In this document: piece by piece, positions 1-7,335 of the stretch
Layout of the letters: each line of letters begins with the position of its first letter
How positions within the stretch are numbered: position 1 is the first letter of the stretch
Assembly: GCA_965212595.1 (NCBI GenBank)
Contig: CBDBVE010000001.1
Location: 372,001 to 436,000 of the forward strand
Source of the DNA: Poritiphilus sp965212595
GTDB taxonomy: Bacteria > Bacteroidota > Bacteroidia > Flavobacteriales > Flavobacteriaceae
Reading direction: 5' to 3'
DNA: 64,000 nt
Notes under the pieces: model-generated
The model's input: only the letters and a program-made list of their open reading frames with translations
What the model was told of the DNA's origin: nothing
Database searches by the model: none
Translations under genes and position numbers: made by a program

Positions 1-812
1 AAAAAAGGATCAATGAGTTCTTAAAAGAAGAACCCTCAATAAAAAATGAAGTAAGCGCCCATACACCAATATCCGGGAAAATTGAATTTAGGGCAGTCAC
101 TTTTACATATGAAGACACCAATATTACTGCTCTAAAAAATATCTCTTTCACCATAAACAAGGGTGATACCGTGGCTATTATTGGAAAAACAGGTTCAGGA
201 AAATCTACGATTTTAGACCTTGTCGCCCGTCTATATGAAACCTCCTCAGGAACCATATTGATTGATGGTGTTCCTATTGAGGAGCTCAATCTAAATAACC
301 TTAGGGCCTCCATTGGCGCCGTACCTCAGGACGCTTTTTTGTTCTCAGATACCATAAGGAACAACATTAAATTTGGAATGGATAATGCTTCAGACGAAGA
401 AATTGAAGAAGTAGCAAGAATGGCGGTTGTTCACGACAATATTCTAGGATTTACAAAAGGGTATGATACTATTCTTGGAGAAAGAGGAATTACACTTAGC
501 GGGGGGCAAAAACAACGTGTTTCCATAGCAAGGGCTCTTTTAAAAAATCCTGACATTTACCTGTTTGACGACTGTTTATCCGCGGTAGATACAGAAACGG
601 AAGAGGAAATTCTGAACAATCTAAAACGTGCTTCACACAGCAAAACTACCCTTATAGTCAGCCATAGAGTTTCATCAGCTAAAAACGCTGACAAGATCAT
701 TGTACTCGAAGGTGGGGAGATTTTACAAGAAGGGACACATGACCTTTTAATTGAGCAAGATGGGTATTACAAAGAGCTTTATATCAACCAGCTATCTGAG
801 AAAGAAAACTAG
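1..812 (+). CDS. ABC exporter, ATP-binding part (5' end outside window)
   Basis: This is the C-terminal nucleotide-binding domain of an ABC half-transporter of the exporter (MsbA/BmrCD-like) type. The frame is open from base 3, so the membrane domain lies before the window. Seen: Walker A GKTGSGKST at about nt 183-209, Q-loop VPQDAF, signature LSGGQKQR at about nt 494, Walker B IYLFDD followed by a D-loop SAVD, and an H-loop SHR. The residue after the Walker B aspartate is Asp, not the usual catalytic Glu; the same LDDSLSAVD-like pattern is known in the degenerate subunit of heterodimeric exporters such as BmrC, so a partner gene may lie just upstream. An internal GTG at 171 is a false start because conserved NBD sequence precedes it. 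The substrate cannot be told. Confidence 0.9.
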   Translation, partial: KRINEFLKEEPSIKNEVSAHTPISGKIEFRAVTFTYEDTNITALKNISFTINKGDTVAIIGKTGSGKSTILDLVARLYETSSGTILIDGVPIEELNLNNLRASIGAVPQDAFLFSDTIRNNIKFGMDNASDEEIEEVARMAVVHDNILGFTKGYDTILGERGITLSGGQKQRVSIARALLKNPDIYLFDDCLSAVDTETEEEILNNLKRASHSKTTLIVSHRVSSAKNADKIIVLEGGEILQEGTHDLLIEQDGYYKELYINQLSEKEN

Positions 813-820
813 AAAAAGTT

Positions 821-839
821 GCTGAATTAGCTTTTTTTT
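821..839 (+). terminator. weak possible terminator after ABC exporter
   Basis: A short GCT/AGC hairpin (821-823 with 829-831) is followed by eight T residues at 832-839, just after the ABC stop codon. The stem is only 3 bp, so this is a weak candidate resting mostly on the T-tract. Confidence 0.3.
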
Positions 840-889
840 CACATTTTTGATGGCATTTAATAGATAAATACTAACTAGAAACAGAGGTA

Positions 890-1261
890 ATGGGCGACAA
901 AGATATGATAGATCAGGAAGAGATTTTCTCGAAGGTGATGCGAGCCGGAAGGAGAACGTATTTTTTCGATGTAAGAAGCACTAAAGCGGGAGATTACTAT
1001 TTAACCATTACGGAGAGTAAGAAATTCACACACGATGATGGCTCATTTCACTATAAGAAGCACAAAATTTACCTCTACAAAGAAGACTTTCAGGCATTTA
1101 GAGAAACTATGGAAGAAATGATGGATTACATCATTGACGAAAAAGGTCTTGAGGTAATCTCAGAGAGACATCAGAAAGATTTTAAGAAAGAAGAAGGCGG
1201 TTCTAATGGAGAAATCAAGTCTTCAGAAAGTTTTACAGACGTAAGCTTTGACGATATATAG
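890..1261 (+). CDS. DUF3276 family Pur-alpha-like nucleic-acid-binding protein
   Basis: A 123-residue acidic and basic protein that matches the DUF3276 family, a Bacteroidota group related to the PUR-alpha/BpuR single-stranded nucleic-acid-binding fold. The PUR-like core covers residues 10-85 (AGRRTYFFDVRSTKAGDYYL and the later YLYKEDFQAF segment), and the last 35 residues form a polar, probably disordered tail. The role is inferred: an RNA or ssDNA binding housekeeping factor. It is monocistronic, with an intrinsic terminator immediately downstream. The ATG at 890 has an AGAGGTA stretch just ahead of it. Confidence 0.8.
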   Translation: MGDKDMIDQEEIFSKVMRAGRRTYFFDVRSTKAGDYYLTITESKKFTHDDGSFHYKKHKIYLYKEDFQAFRETMEEMMDYIIDEKGLEVISERHQKDFKKEEGGSNGEIKSSESFTDVSFDDI

Positions 1262-1285
1262 AATTTGATAGAATTCAAATAGTGC

Positions 1286-1313
1286 GGCCTCGGACTTCCG
1301 GGGTCTTTTTTTT
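1286..1313 (+). terminator. intrinsic terminator after DUF3276 gene
   Basis: An 8-bp GC-rich stem (GGCCTCGG at 1286-1293 with CCGGGGTC at 1298-1305, two of the pairs G-U), ACTT loop, then eight T residues at 1306-1313. Confidence 0.9.
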
Positions 1314-1347
1314 GCATTGTATTTCATAATTGTTTCCTTTAGGATCC

Positions 1348-1379
1348 TTTGGTACAACACTTCCTATTAATTACCTTTA
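1348..1379 (+). promoter_or_regulatory. promoter of M14 peptidase gene
   Basis: TTTG at 1348-1351 and TACCTTTA at 1372-1379, 20 bp apart, fit the Bacteroidota TTG / TAnnTTTG promoter with one mismatch in the last -7 base. Predicted start of transcription is near 1386, giving a leader of about 24 nt to the ATG at 1410. Confidence 0.6.
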
Positions 1380-1409
1380 AGCTCGACTAATTCAAACCGA
1401 GAACAGCTC

Positions 1410-3938
1410 ATGAAACAAATCGGCATCCTTGCTTTTTTGGCGGTAGTACAACTCAGCCTTGCTCAGGAAACTAAACTGGACCTTAATTATTATCTCCCAA
1501 AGGATATCTCTTATGATCAGGATATCCCTAAACCCGCAGAAGTAATTGGGCACGAGGTAGGCCAATGGCATGTAACCCATGATAAGTTGATGTTCTATAT
1601 GCAAGCTTTAGCTGCCAAGAGTGACCGTATAACTATTGAAACTCGTGGTTTTACCTTTGAGGGCAGACCAATTTTACTTCTCACCATTAGTTCTCCGCAG
1701 AACCATAGCAATTTAGACCAGATTAGGCAGACGCACCTGGCCCTTACCGAAAGTGGTAGCGCCTCGTTAGATGTGGAAAAATTGCCTATTGTGGTGTACC
1801 AGGGGTTTTCAATTCACGGCAATGAACCAAGTGGAGCAAATGCAGCTCTGGCTTATGCATATTATCTGGCCGCAGCCGAAGGGCCCGAAATTGAATCAAT
1901 GCTAGAAAACATGGTTATTTTACTCGACCCTTGTTTTAACCCAGATGGATTGCAACGTTTTGCTTACTGGGCCAATATCCATAAAAGCATCCAACTAAAT
2001 TCTGATAATAACGAAAGAGAATACCATGAAGTATGGCCGGGTGGCCGAACCAATCACTATTGGTTTGACATGAATCGCGATTGGCTTCCTGTTCAATTAC
2101 CCGAAAGCAGGGCAAGAATAAAAAGCTTCCACAAATGGCTTCCCAACATTTTGACAGACCATCATGAAATGGGTACCAATTCTACGTTCTTTTTTCAACC
2201 GGGAGAACCCTCCCGGGTGCATCCGCTTACGCCTAAAATTAACCAGGAACTAACGGCAGAAATTGGTACATATCATGCCAATGCTCTCAATAAAATTGGC
2301 TCTCTTTACTATTCGGAAGAGAATTATGACGATTACTATTACGGCAAAGGATCTACCTTCCCAGACGTCAATGGAAGTATCGGGATTCTTTTTGAACAAG
2401 GCAGTTCCAGAGGTCATATCCAGGAAAGCGAAAACGGCACGCTGACCTTTCCTTTTACGATTAGAAATCAATTTACCACCGCTTTATCCACTATTGAGGC
2501 CGCGGCTGCAATGCGTACCAAGATCTTATCGTATCAAAGGGATTTCTACGCCAATGTGAGAGGAGAAGCAGCTCAAAGCAGGGTAAAAGGCATCGTTTTT
2601 GGAGACAGTAAAGATGCCTCTAAGGCCTGGCATTTGGCAGAGATACTCGAAAGGCAAAAGATTAAAATTCATCAATTAGCTTCCGATGCCACTATCAAAG
2701 GAAAATCTTATAAAAAAGGGCATAGCTATGTGGTTCCGATGGATCAGAAAAACCATCGCCTGATAAAAGCGATTTTTGAGAAACGCACCAGCTTTACAGA
2801 CAGCCTTTTTTACGATGTCTCGGCCTGGACCTTTCCTTTGGCCTTTAATCTTGATTATGCAGAATTGAACTCACTCTCAAATGCGGGAGACGAGATTAGC
2901 AGTTTACCTCCACTAAACGGAAAGGTAAGCGGGCAGAGCACTTACGCCTATCTGTTTGAATGGCATGAATATTACAGCCCAAGGGTTTTGAATAAAATTG
3001 TAAATAAGGGTCTGCGTGCAAAGGTCGCTAAATCTAAATTTACTCTTGGTGGAAAGACCTATGATTACGGCACTATTATGGTCCCGGTACAAAATCAGAA
3101 GTTGAACGCTTCAGAATTATATGAATTTTTAAAGGAGGTTGCAGCGTCGGGTAATATTGAAATTACTGCGGTAAGTACAGGACTGACAAAAGGAATAGAC
3201 CTTGGCAGTAACGATTTTGATCCGATAAAAAGGCAGAAGGTTGCCATCCTGGTAGGGAATGGTATACGATCTTATGACGCAGGTGAGATATGGCATTTAT
3301 TCGATACGCGTTACCATATGAAGCTAACGAAGATCGATGTGACCTATTTGAAAAACGCCGACCTCAGCAACTACACAGACATCATTGTTCCAGGGTCCTG
3401 GGGCAGTACCTCGCTCGACAAAAAAATCGCGGACAAGCTAAAAACCTGGGTAAAGGAAGGGGGAACCTTAATAGGTTACAGAACTGTGGCGAATTGGTTT
3501 AAGCAGAATGAGTTTATGAAGCTAAAATTTAGAAAGGATACGCTGGTTGCAAAAAATGTTTCCTTTGAGCAGAAAGGAGATTTCCTGGGCGCTCAAGTAA
3601 CCGGAGGTGCCATTTTCAATGCGAACATAGATCGTTCACATCCCATAAATTTTGGATATAAGAACAATACCTTACCTCTTTTTAGAAATACGAACATTTA
3701 TATAGAACCCGATAAAAATAGCTACAACAATCCCATTCAATACACAGGCAACCCCTTATTGAGTGGTTATATTTCAGAAGAAAACCTTGAACTAGTTAAA
3801 AAGAGCGTCCCGTTTAGGGCTCAGCGTATGGGAAAAGGTCGGGTAATTTTATTTACCGATAATACCAACTTCCGGGCTTTTTGGTATGGCACCAACAAAT
3901 TGCTCATGAATGCGATTTTCTTTGGCCAGATGATGTAG
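1410..3938 (+). CDS. secreted M14 family zinc carboxypeptidase
   Basis: An 842-residue secreted metallopeptidase. Residues 1-18 form a signal peptide ending LSLAQ. The M14 domain covers about residues 45-370. Visible Zn ligands are H136 and E139 in HGNEPSG, and a His around 251 in DHHEMG; the catalytic Glu is probably E329 in FEQGSS. Substrate-binding segments include DPCFNPDG and FDMNRDW. Residues from about 600 resemble a class I glutamine-amidotransferase-like fold (KVAILVGNGI, DIIVPGSWGS), as in other large Bacteroidota M14 proteins, and no catalytic Cys is evident there. It probably trims peptides at the periplasm or cell surface. No T9SS C-terminal domain was recognised. Confidence 0.9.
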   Translation: MKQIGILAFLAVVQLSLAQETKLDLNYYLPKDISYDQDIPKPAEVIGHEVGQWHVTHDKLMFYMQALAAKSDRITIETRGFTFEGRPILLLTISSPQNHSNLDQIRQTHLALTESGSASLDVEKLPIVVYQGFSIHGNEPSGANAALAYAYYLAAAEGPEIESMLENMVILLDPCFNPDGLQRFAYWANIHKSIQLNSDNNEREYHEVWPGGRTNHYWFDMNRDWLPVQLPESRARIKSFHKWLPNILTDHHEMGTNSTFFFQPGEPSRVHPLTPKINQELTAEIGTYHANALNKIGSLYYSEENYDDYYYGKGSTFPDVNGSIGILFEQGSSRGHIQESENGTLTFPFTIRNQFTTALSTIEAAAAMRTKILSYQRDFYANVRGEAAQSRVKGIVFGDSKDASKAWHLAEILERQKIKIHQLASDATIKGKSYKKGHSYVVPMDQKNHRLIKAIFEKRTSFTDSLFYDVSAWTFPLAFNLDYAELNSLSNAGDEISSLPPLNGKVSGQSTYAYLFEWHEYYSPRVLNKIVNKGLRAKVAKSKFTLGGKTYDYGTIMVPVQNQKLNASELYEFLKEVAASGNIEITAVSTGLTKGIDLGSNDFDPIKRQKVAILVGNGIRSYDAGEIWHLFDTRYHMKLTKIDVTYLKNADLSNYTDIIVPGSWGSTSLDKKIADKLKTWVKEGGTLIGYRTVANWFKQNEFMKLKFRKDTLVAKNVSFEQKGDFLGAQVTGGAIFNANIDRSHPINFGYKNNTLPLFRNTNIYIEPDKNSYNNPIQYTGNPLLSGYISEENLELVKKSVPFRAQRMGKGRVILFTDNTNFRAFWYGTNKLLMNAIFFGQMM

Positions 3939-4014
3939 TAATTGGCAGTGGCGCATTGGTTTTCTTTTGAAATTTCGTGCTAACTTTATACTTGCACGTA
4001 CTAAAAGTTTAAAA

Positions 4015-4578
4015 ATGGCAAGGACACCAAGCAATATGATACCTTTGGGCACCATCGCCCCTGAACTTCAACTGGAAGACACTGTCTCAGGCAAGCAGCT
4101 AGGCCTTAAGGAGATGAAAGGTGAAGCGGGTACCTTAATCATGTTTATCTGTAATCATTGCCCCTTTGTAAAACATGTCAACGCAGGTATCGTAGATCTT
4201 GCCAAAGAATTTCAATCTAAAGGAATTGGTTTTATTGCAATTTCGAGCAATGATGTGGAAAACTACCCGGAAGACGCACCGCATCTGATGAAACAAACAG
4301 CGGCAAACGAGGGTTTCACCTTCCCCTATCTTTATGACGCCACTCAGGAGGTAGCAAGGGCTTACGATGCCGCCTGTACTCCAGACTTCTATTTGTTTGA
4401 CAAACAATTGGCTCTGGTATATCGCGGTCAGCTAGATGACTCCAGACCTGGAAACGGCATTCCTGTAAGCGGTAAAGACCTAAGAAGGGCCATAAATTCG
4501 CTACTAGAAGGAAAGAAGATCAGCGAAGTGCAAAAGCCCAGCATTGGTTGTAACATCAAATGGTTTCAGAACTCATGA
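4015..4578 (+). CDS. thioredoxin family protein
   Basis: A 187-residue redoxin with a thioredoxin fold and the redox motif CNHC in FICNHCPFVKHV near residue 45, followed by a cis-Pro segment CTPDFYLFD. The family (thiol-disulfide/AhpC-TSA-like, cytosolic) reduces thiols or peroxides; the exact substrate is unknown. An in-frame TTG at 3967 would add 16 residues, but the ATG at 4015 places the protein start next to the conserved IPLGTIAPEL segment and is preferred. Its TGA overlaps the ATG of the cupin gene (ATGA), so the two are translationally coupled and a GNAT gene follows. There is no signal peptide. Confidence 0.85.
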   Translation: MARTPSNMIPLGTIAPELQLEDTVSGKQLGLKEMKGEAGTLIMFICNHCPFVKHVNAGIVDLAKEFQSKGIGFIAISSNDVENYPEDAPHLMKQTAANEGFTFPYLYDATQEVARAYDAACTPDFYLFDKQLALVYRGQLDDSRPGNGIPVSGKDLRRAINSLLEGKKISEVQKPSIGCNIKWFQNS

Positions 4579-4898
4579 AAATTGATAAAAAGCAAGCTCT
4601 ACAGGAACTTTTACAAAGTGACGACCAGTTTAAAACTTTTTTTGAGCATGGAACGCTTTATGTTGAAGTTTACAAGCCAGACAAAGTAGACCTCCAGCAA
4701 CCGCATAGCAGGGACGAAGTCTATATTGTAATTTCGGGAAGCGGTGAATTTCTAAACGATGGAGAACGCACCACTTTTTCGGAGGGCGACTTTCTCTTTG
4801 TCCGCGCCGGGATAGAACATCGTTTTGAAAATTTTACCGATGATTTTGCAACATGGGTTCTTTTTTATGGCCCCGAAGGTGGTGAAAAACCGCAGTAG
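4575..4898 (+). CDS. cupin domain protein
   Basis: A 107-residue single-domain cupin. The metal-binding motif 1 appears as PHSRDEVYIVISGSGEF and motif 2 as GDFLFVRAGIEHRFENF, giving His/Glu/His ligands. I chose the ATG at 4575, which overlaps the stop of the thioredoxin gene (ATGA), over the ATG at 4560 five codons upstream. The last base of the stop codon is the first base of the next gene's GTG. The enzymatic role is unknown; the company of a thioredoxin and an acetyltransferase gives only a loose hint of small-molecule or stress metabolism. Confidence 0.8.
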   Translation: MKIDKKQALQELLQSDDQFKTFFEHGTLYVEVYKPDKVDLQQPHSRDEVYIVISGSGEFLNDGERTTFSEGDFLFVRAGIEHRFENFTDDFATWVLFYGPEGGEKPQ

Positions 4899-5431
4899 TG
4901 AATTCAAACCAAGAAATACGGATAGAACGGCTCTCAAAGGCATCTATTAAGGATTATATCGGAACGGGAATTAAGTCGTACCGCCAACACTATCTTCATC
5001 TCTGGCCAAACCAGGACCCAACACCTTATATAGAAAGCAGCTTTACGGCAAAAGTCGTAGAAGGCGAAATGGCAGATGCCAATAACAGGCATTTCGTTAT
5101 TTTTTATAAGGAAGCAGCGGCAGGGATACTGAAAATTGTTTTGGACAGCCCTGTTAAAGGTTTTTCTAAAAGAGAAGCTATGTTCTTAGAAAAGGTTTAT
5201 CTGCTGAAAGCATATTCAGGGAAGGGCCTTGGAGGAGCAGTGCTCAAATTTGTATTGGATTACAGTAGAAAACTTGGAAAAAAAGCGCTTTGGTTATGTA
5301 CCATGCAAAAGGGGCCTGCGCTTCAATTTTACTTAAAAAATGGTTTCACGATAGTTGAAGAAAGCCTGCTTTCTTTAAAAGGAGCAATTGAGGAAGAAAG
5401 GCCCATGTACCTGCTTGTAAAAAGAATTTAA
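4898..5431 (+). CDS. GNAT family N-acetyltransferase
   Basis: A 177-residue acetyltransferase with the acetyl-CoA pyrophosphate-binding loop YSGKGLGGAVL around residues 105-115 and the C-terminal FYLKNGF segment typical of GNAT proteins. The start is a GTG that overlaps the last base of the cupin stop codon, so thioredoxin, cupin and GNAT form one translationally coupled operon. The acceptor (small molecule, peptide or protein amino group) cannot be predicted. Confidence 0.85.
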   Translation: MNSNQEIRIERLSKASIKDYIGTGIKSYRQHYLHLWPNQDPTPYIESSFTAKVVEGEMADANNRHFVIFYKEAAAGILKIVLDSPVKGFSKREAMFLEKVYLLKAYSGKGLGGAVLKFVLDYSRKLGKKALWLCTMQKGPALQFYLKNGFTIVEESLLSLKGAIEEERPMYLLVKRI

Positions 5432-5497
5432 GACCCAAAGATTGGCAGCAAGAACAACATAATACCTATTTGAACTTCAACTTGCACCTCATCAACT

Positions 5498-6043
5498 TTA
5501 AATCCACCCTGCCCGCTCTTTAAGATTCTTTATATGCGCAAAATGATGATTTCCATGCCAAACATAGTGTCCAATGTTTTCTTCTAAGCTTGTAGGCATA
5601 TTGCTATCGGGATGTTGAAAGCTCCGTTGTAATTGCTGTACAGAAAGGCCTTTAAGTAAGTATACCAATTTGGAGTGTACTACCCTCAGATGATCTAAAG
5701 ATAGTGCTATAGGAGCAGTACGGGTATCAAAGAGCTCTGCCCATTCCTTTTCATTATAGGGTTTGATCATTGGAGTCTCTTCGGTTAAGCCCCACTTAAA
5801 TCTAATATAGCTGTTGTGATGGCTGTCAGCAACATGATGAATGGTCTGCCTCACGGTCCATCCCCCCGGTCTATAGGGGACTTCTAGCTGCTCTTCCGAA
5901 AGGTTCTGTACCAGCGCTGTGAACCTTGCAGGGAAGGCTTCTAATGCACTGATCCAGTCTTTTATAATTTCCCTGGTAATAGTCGTTGGCCTACTAAACT
6001 TTCCTATCGGGTAGCGAAGATCTTCTGAGTTATCCTGTTCCAT
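5498..6043 (-). CDS. YfiT/DinB-superfamily bacillithiol transferase-like metalloprotein
   Basis: A 181-residue four-helix protein of the DinB/YfiT superfamily. Seen: the YPIGKF start, GGWTVRQTIHHVADSH around residues 60-75, and WHGNHHFAHI near the C-terminus, giving the three-His metal site of this family. Characterised relatives such as Bacillus YfiT/BstA are Zn- or Ni-binding S-transferases that act on bacillithiol. Bacteroidota are known to make bacillithiol, so conjugation of electrophiles is a reasonable inference. It is transcribed toward the GNAT gene, with a short convergent gap, and divergently from the peroxiredoxin. Confidence 0.85.
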   Translation of the reverse strand: MEQDNSEDLRYPIGKFSRPTTITREIIKDWISALEAFPARFTALVQNLSEEQLEVPYRPGGWTVRQTIHHVADSHHNSYIRFKWGLTEETPMIKPYNEKEWAELFDTRTAPIALSLDHLRVVHSKLVYLLKGLSVQQLQRSFQHPDSNMPTSLEENIGHYVWHGNHHFAHIKNLKERAGWI

Positions 6044-6218
6044 GCTTTAAAAATAACTAAGTTTTGATTGTGCCCAGGGGGTTTTAAAAATCTTTTAGCG
6101 TTTTTTTAAAATTTAGATCGCCAAACTTTAATACATTTTTAACCAAGACCTCGGCCTTAAAGCGCAGGTTATCAGTTACTTTTATAGGCATTTAATTTAC
6201 AACCTTAAAACCATAAAA

Positions 6219-6857
6219 ATGGCAACAATACGATTGGGCGACGTAGCCCCTGATTTCTCGGCCGACAGTTCGGAGGGAACAATCAATTTTTACGACTATT
6301 TGGGAGACAGCTGGGGAATTCTTTTTTCACACCCGGCAGATTTCACTCCGGTCTGTACAACAGAGCTGGGTACGGCGGCAAAGTTTAAAGCGGAATTTGA
6401 AAAGCGAAACGTAAAAATGCTCGCGCTGAGCGTAGACGGACGCGAATCTCATAACGAATGGATCAAGGACATTAATGAAACACAAAACACTACGGTAAAC
6501 TTTCCGATTATCGCGGATGAAGACCGAAAAGTCTCTGATCTTTACGATATGATACACCCAAATGCCAATGATACTTTAACCGTGCGATCTGTTTACATCA
6601 TTGCGCCAGATAAAACAGTTAAATTGATCCTTACCTACCCTGCATCTACAGGGAGGAATTTTCATGAGTTGTTGCGTGTGATTGATTCTTTACAGCTAAC
6701 GGCTTATCACAAAGTGGCTACTCCGGCAAATTGGAATCATGGTGAAGAAGTTGTGGTAAGTCCGTCAATACCAACGGATGAAGCCAAAGAAATTTTCCCG
6801 GCTGGCGTGGAGGAAATAAAACCTTATTTACGAATGACCGCCGATCCGACGGCATAA
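6219..6857 (+). CDS. peroxiredoxin (1-Cys/Prx6 type)
   Basis: A 212-residue cytosolic peroxiredoxin that reduces hydrogen and organic peroxides. The peroxidatic Cys lies in HPADFTPVCTTELG near residue 47, with the conserved Thr and Pro; the Prx6-like C-terminal extension (about residues 165-212, WNHGEEVVV, EEIKPYLRM) is present. No resolving Cys is seen in the usual 2-Cys position, fitting the 1-Cys class. It is monocistronic, followed by a strong terminator. The neighbouring YfiT-like gene, which is divergent, suggests a local thiol/oxidative-stress theme. Confidence 0.92.
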   Translation: MATIRLGDVAPDFSADSSEGTINFYDYLGDSWGILFSHPADFTPVCTTELGTAAKFKAEFEKRNVKMLALSVDGRESHNEWIKDINETQNTTVNFPIIADEDRKVSDLYDMIHPNANDTLTVRSVYIIAPDKTVKLILTYPASTGRNFHELLRVIDSLQLTAYHKVATPANWNHGEEVVVSPSIPTDEAKEIFPAGVEEIKPYLRMTADPTA

Positions 6858-6860
6858 GCA

Positions 6861-6889
6861 AAAAGCCTCTTCGTTGAAGAGGCTTTTTT
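6861..6889 (+). terminator. intrinsic terminator after peroxiredoxin
   Basis: A perfect 9-bp stem (AGCCTCTTC at 6864-6872 with GAAGAGGCT at 6876-6884), GTT loop and a T-tract 6884-6889. Four A residues precede it, so it could also work on the minus strand. Confidence 0.9.
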
Positions 6890-6954
6890 GATTTACTTCT
6901 CTGGAGGCCCTTCCGTTTAATTTACTTAAAATGAGGGAATTGCTATTTTTCTTC

Positions 6955-6962
6955 TACCTTTG
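6955..6962 (+). promoter_or_regulatory. -7 promoter element ahead of tiny membrane ORF
   Basis: TACCTTTG matches the TAnnTTTG consensus exactly. No well-spaced TTG is obvious upstream. Predicted transcription start is near 6969, giving a leader of about 65 nt to the tiny ORF at 7034. No other gene on this strand explains this promoter. Confidence 0.45.
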
Positions 6963-7033
6963 CACGCAACCAACGCGCCGATTACCGTCTTAGATTTAAA
7001 GGTTTTGTTTCCCCTGTCTAAATACCAACCGCA

Positions 7034-7126
7034 ATGATTGTATTTTTTATCCTTCTTATTGTACTCCTTGCTATAAATATCCTCACCTGGCTCTTTAGCG
7101 GTAGAAGCTCTGACCAACATCCGTAA
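7034..7126 (+). CDS. tiny single-pass membrane protein (30 aa)
   Basis: ATG to TAA encodes 30 residues: a hydrophobic run from residue 2 to about 21 (VFFILLIVLLAINILTWLF), then a polar tail SGRSSDQHP. This is a plausible single transmembrane segment with N-out or N-in topology undecided. It lies in a 478-bp stretch without longer genes, downstream of an exact TAnnTTTG element. A second ORF of the same design follows at 7223. I do not recognise a family. Such short hydrophobic ORFs can be chance in AT-rich DNA, so this is tentative. Confidence 0.35.
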   Translation: MIVFFILLIVLLAINILTWLFSGRSSDQHP

Positions 7127-7151
7127 TATTTAGAATTTAACAATTAAGAAG

Positions 7152-7166
7152 TAGGGTACGTCCCTA
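7152..7166. repeat. small inverted repeat
   Basis: TAGGG (7152-7156) and CCCTA (7162-7166) around TACGT, between the two tiny ORFs. It has no T-tract, so it is not an obvious terminator. Confidence 0.4.
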
Positions 7167-7187
7167 TTTAGGTGTTACAATACTAAA

Positions 7188-7208
7188 ACTGCGGCCAAAA
7201 GCCGCAGT
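7188..7208 (-). terminator. GC-rich hairpin, probable terminator of the PPIase gene
   Basis: ACTGCGGC (7188-7195) pairs with GCCGCAGT (7201-7208) around CAAAA. On the minus strand the stem runs into a T-rich stretch (TTTTAGTA), so it most likely ends the peptidylprolyl isomerase transcript about 130 bp after its stop. On the plus strand it lacks a T-tract. Confidence 0.6.
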
Positions 7209-7222
7209 AATAAAGTGCTAAA

Positions 7223-7306
7223 ATGTTGTTGTTTCTTGTAATCTTATTGGTACTGATTGTAATTAACGCCGTGCTTATGGCTATAAGCCCAGATAGCACC
7301 GATTAG
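7223..7306 (+). CDS. tiny single-pass membrane protein (27 aa)
   Basis: ATG to TAG encodes 27 residues: a hydrophobic run MLLFLVILLVLIVINAVLMA and a polar end SPDSTD. The plan (about 20 hydrophobic residues with an internal Asn, then a short polar tail) is the same as the ORF at 7034, which has INIL where this has INAV. Together they look like a tandem pair of micro-proteins. No promoter of its own was found; a hairpin at 7188-7208 lies just ahead. No family recognised. Confidence 0.33.
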   Translation: MLLFLVILLVLIVINAVLMAISPDSTD

Positions 7307-7335
7307 ATTCATACAATAAGTTTAATAGATACCTT

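Noticed and set aside
6926..7120. 64-codon minus-strand ORF opposite the first tiny membrane ORF
   Set aside because: No domain, and it covers the plus-strand promoter element; treated as a shadow.
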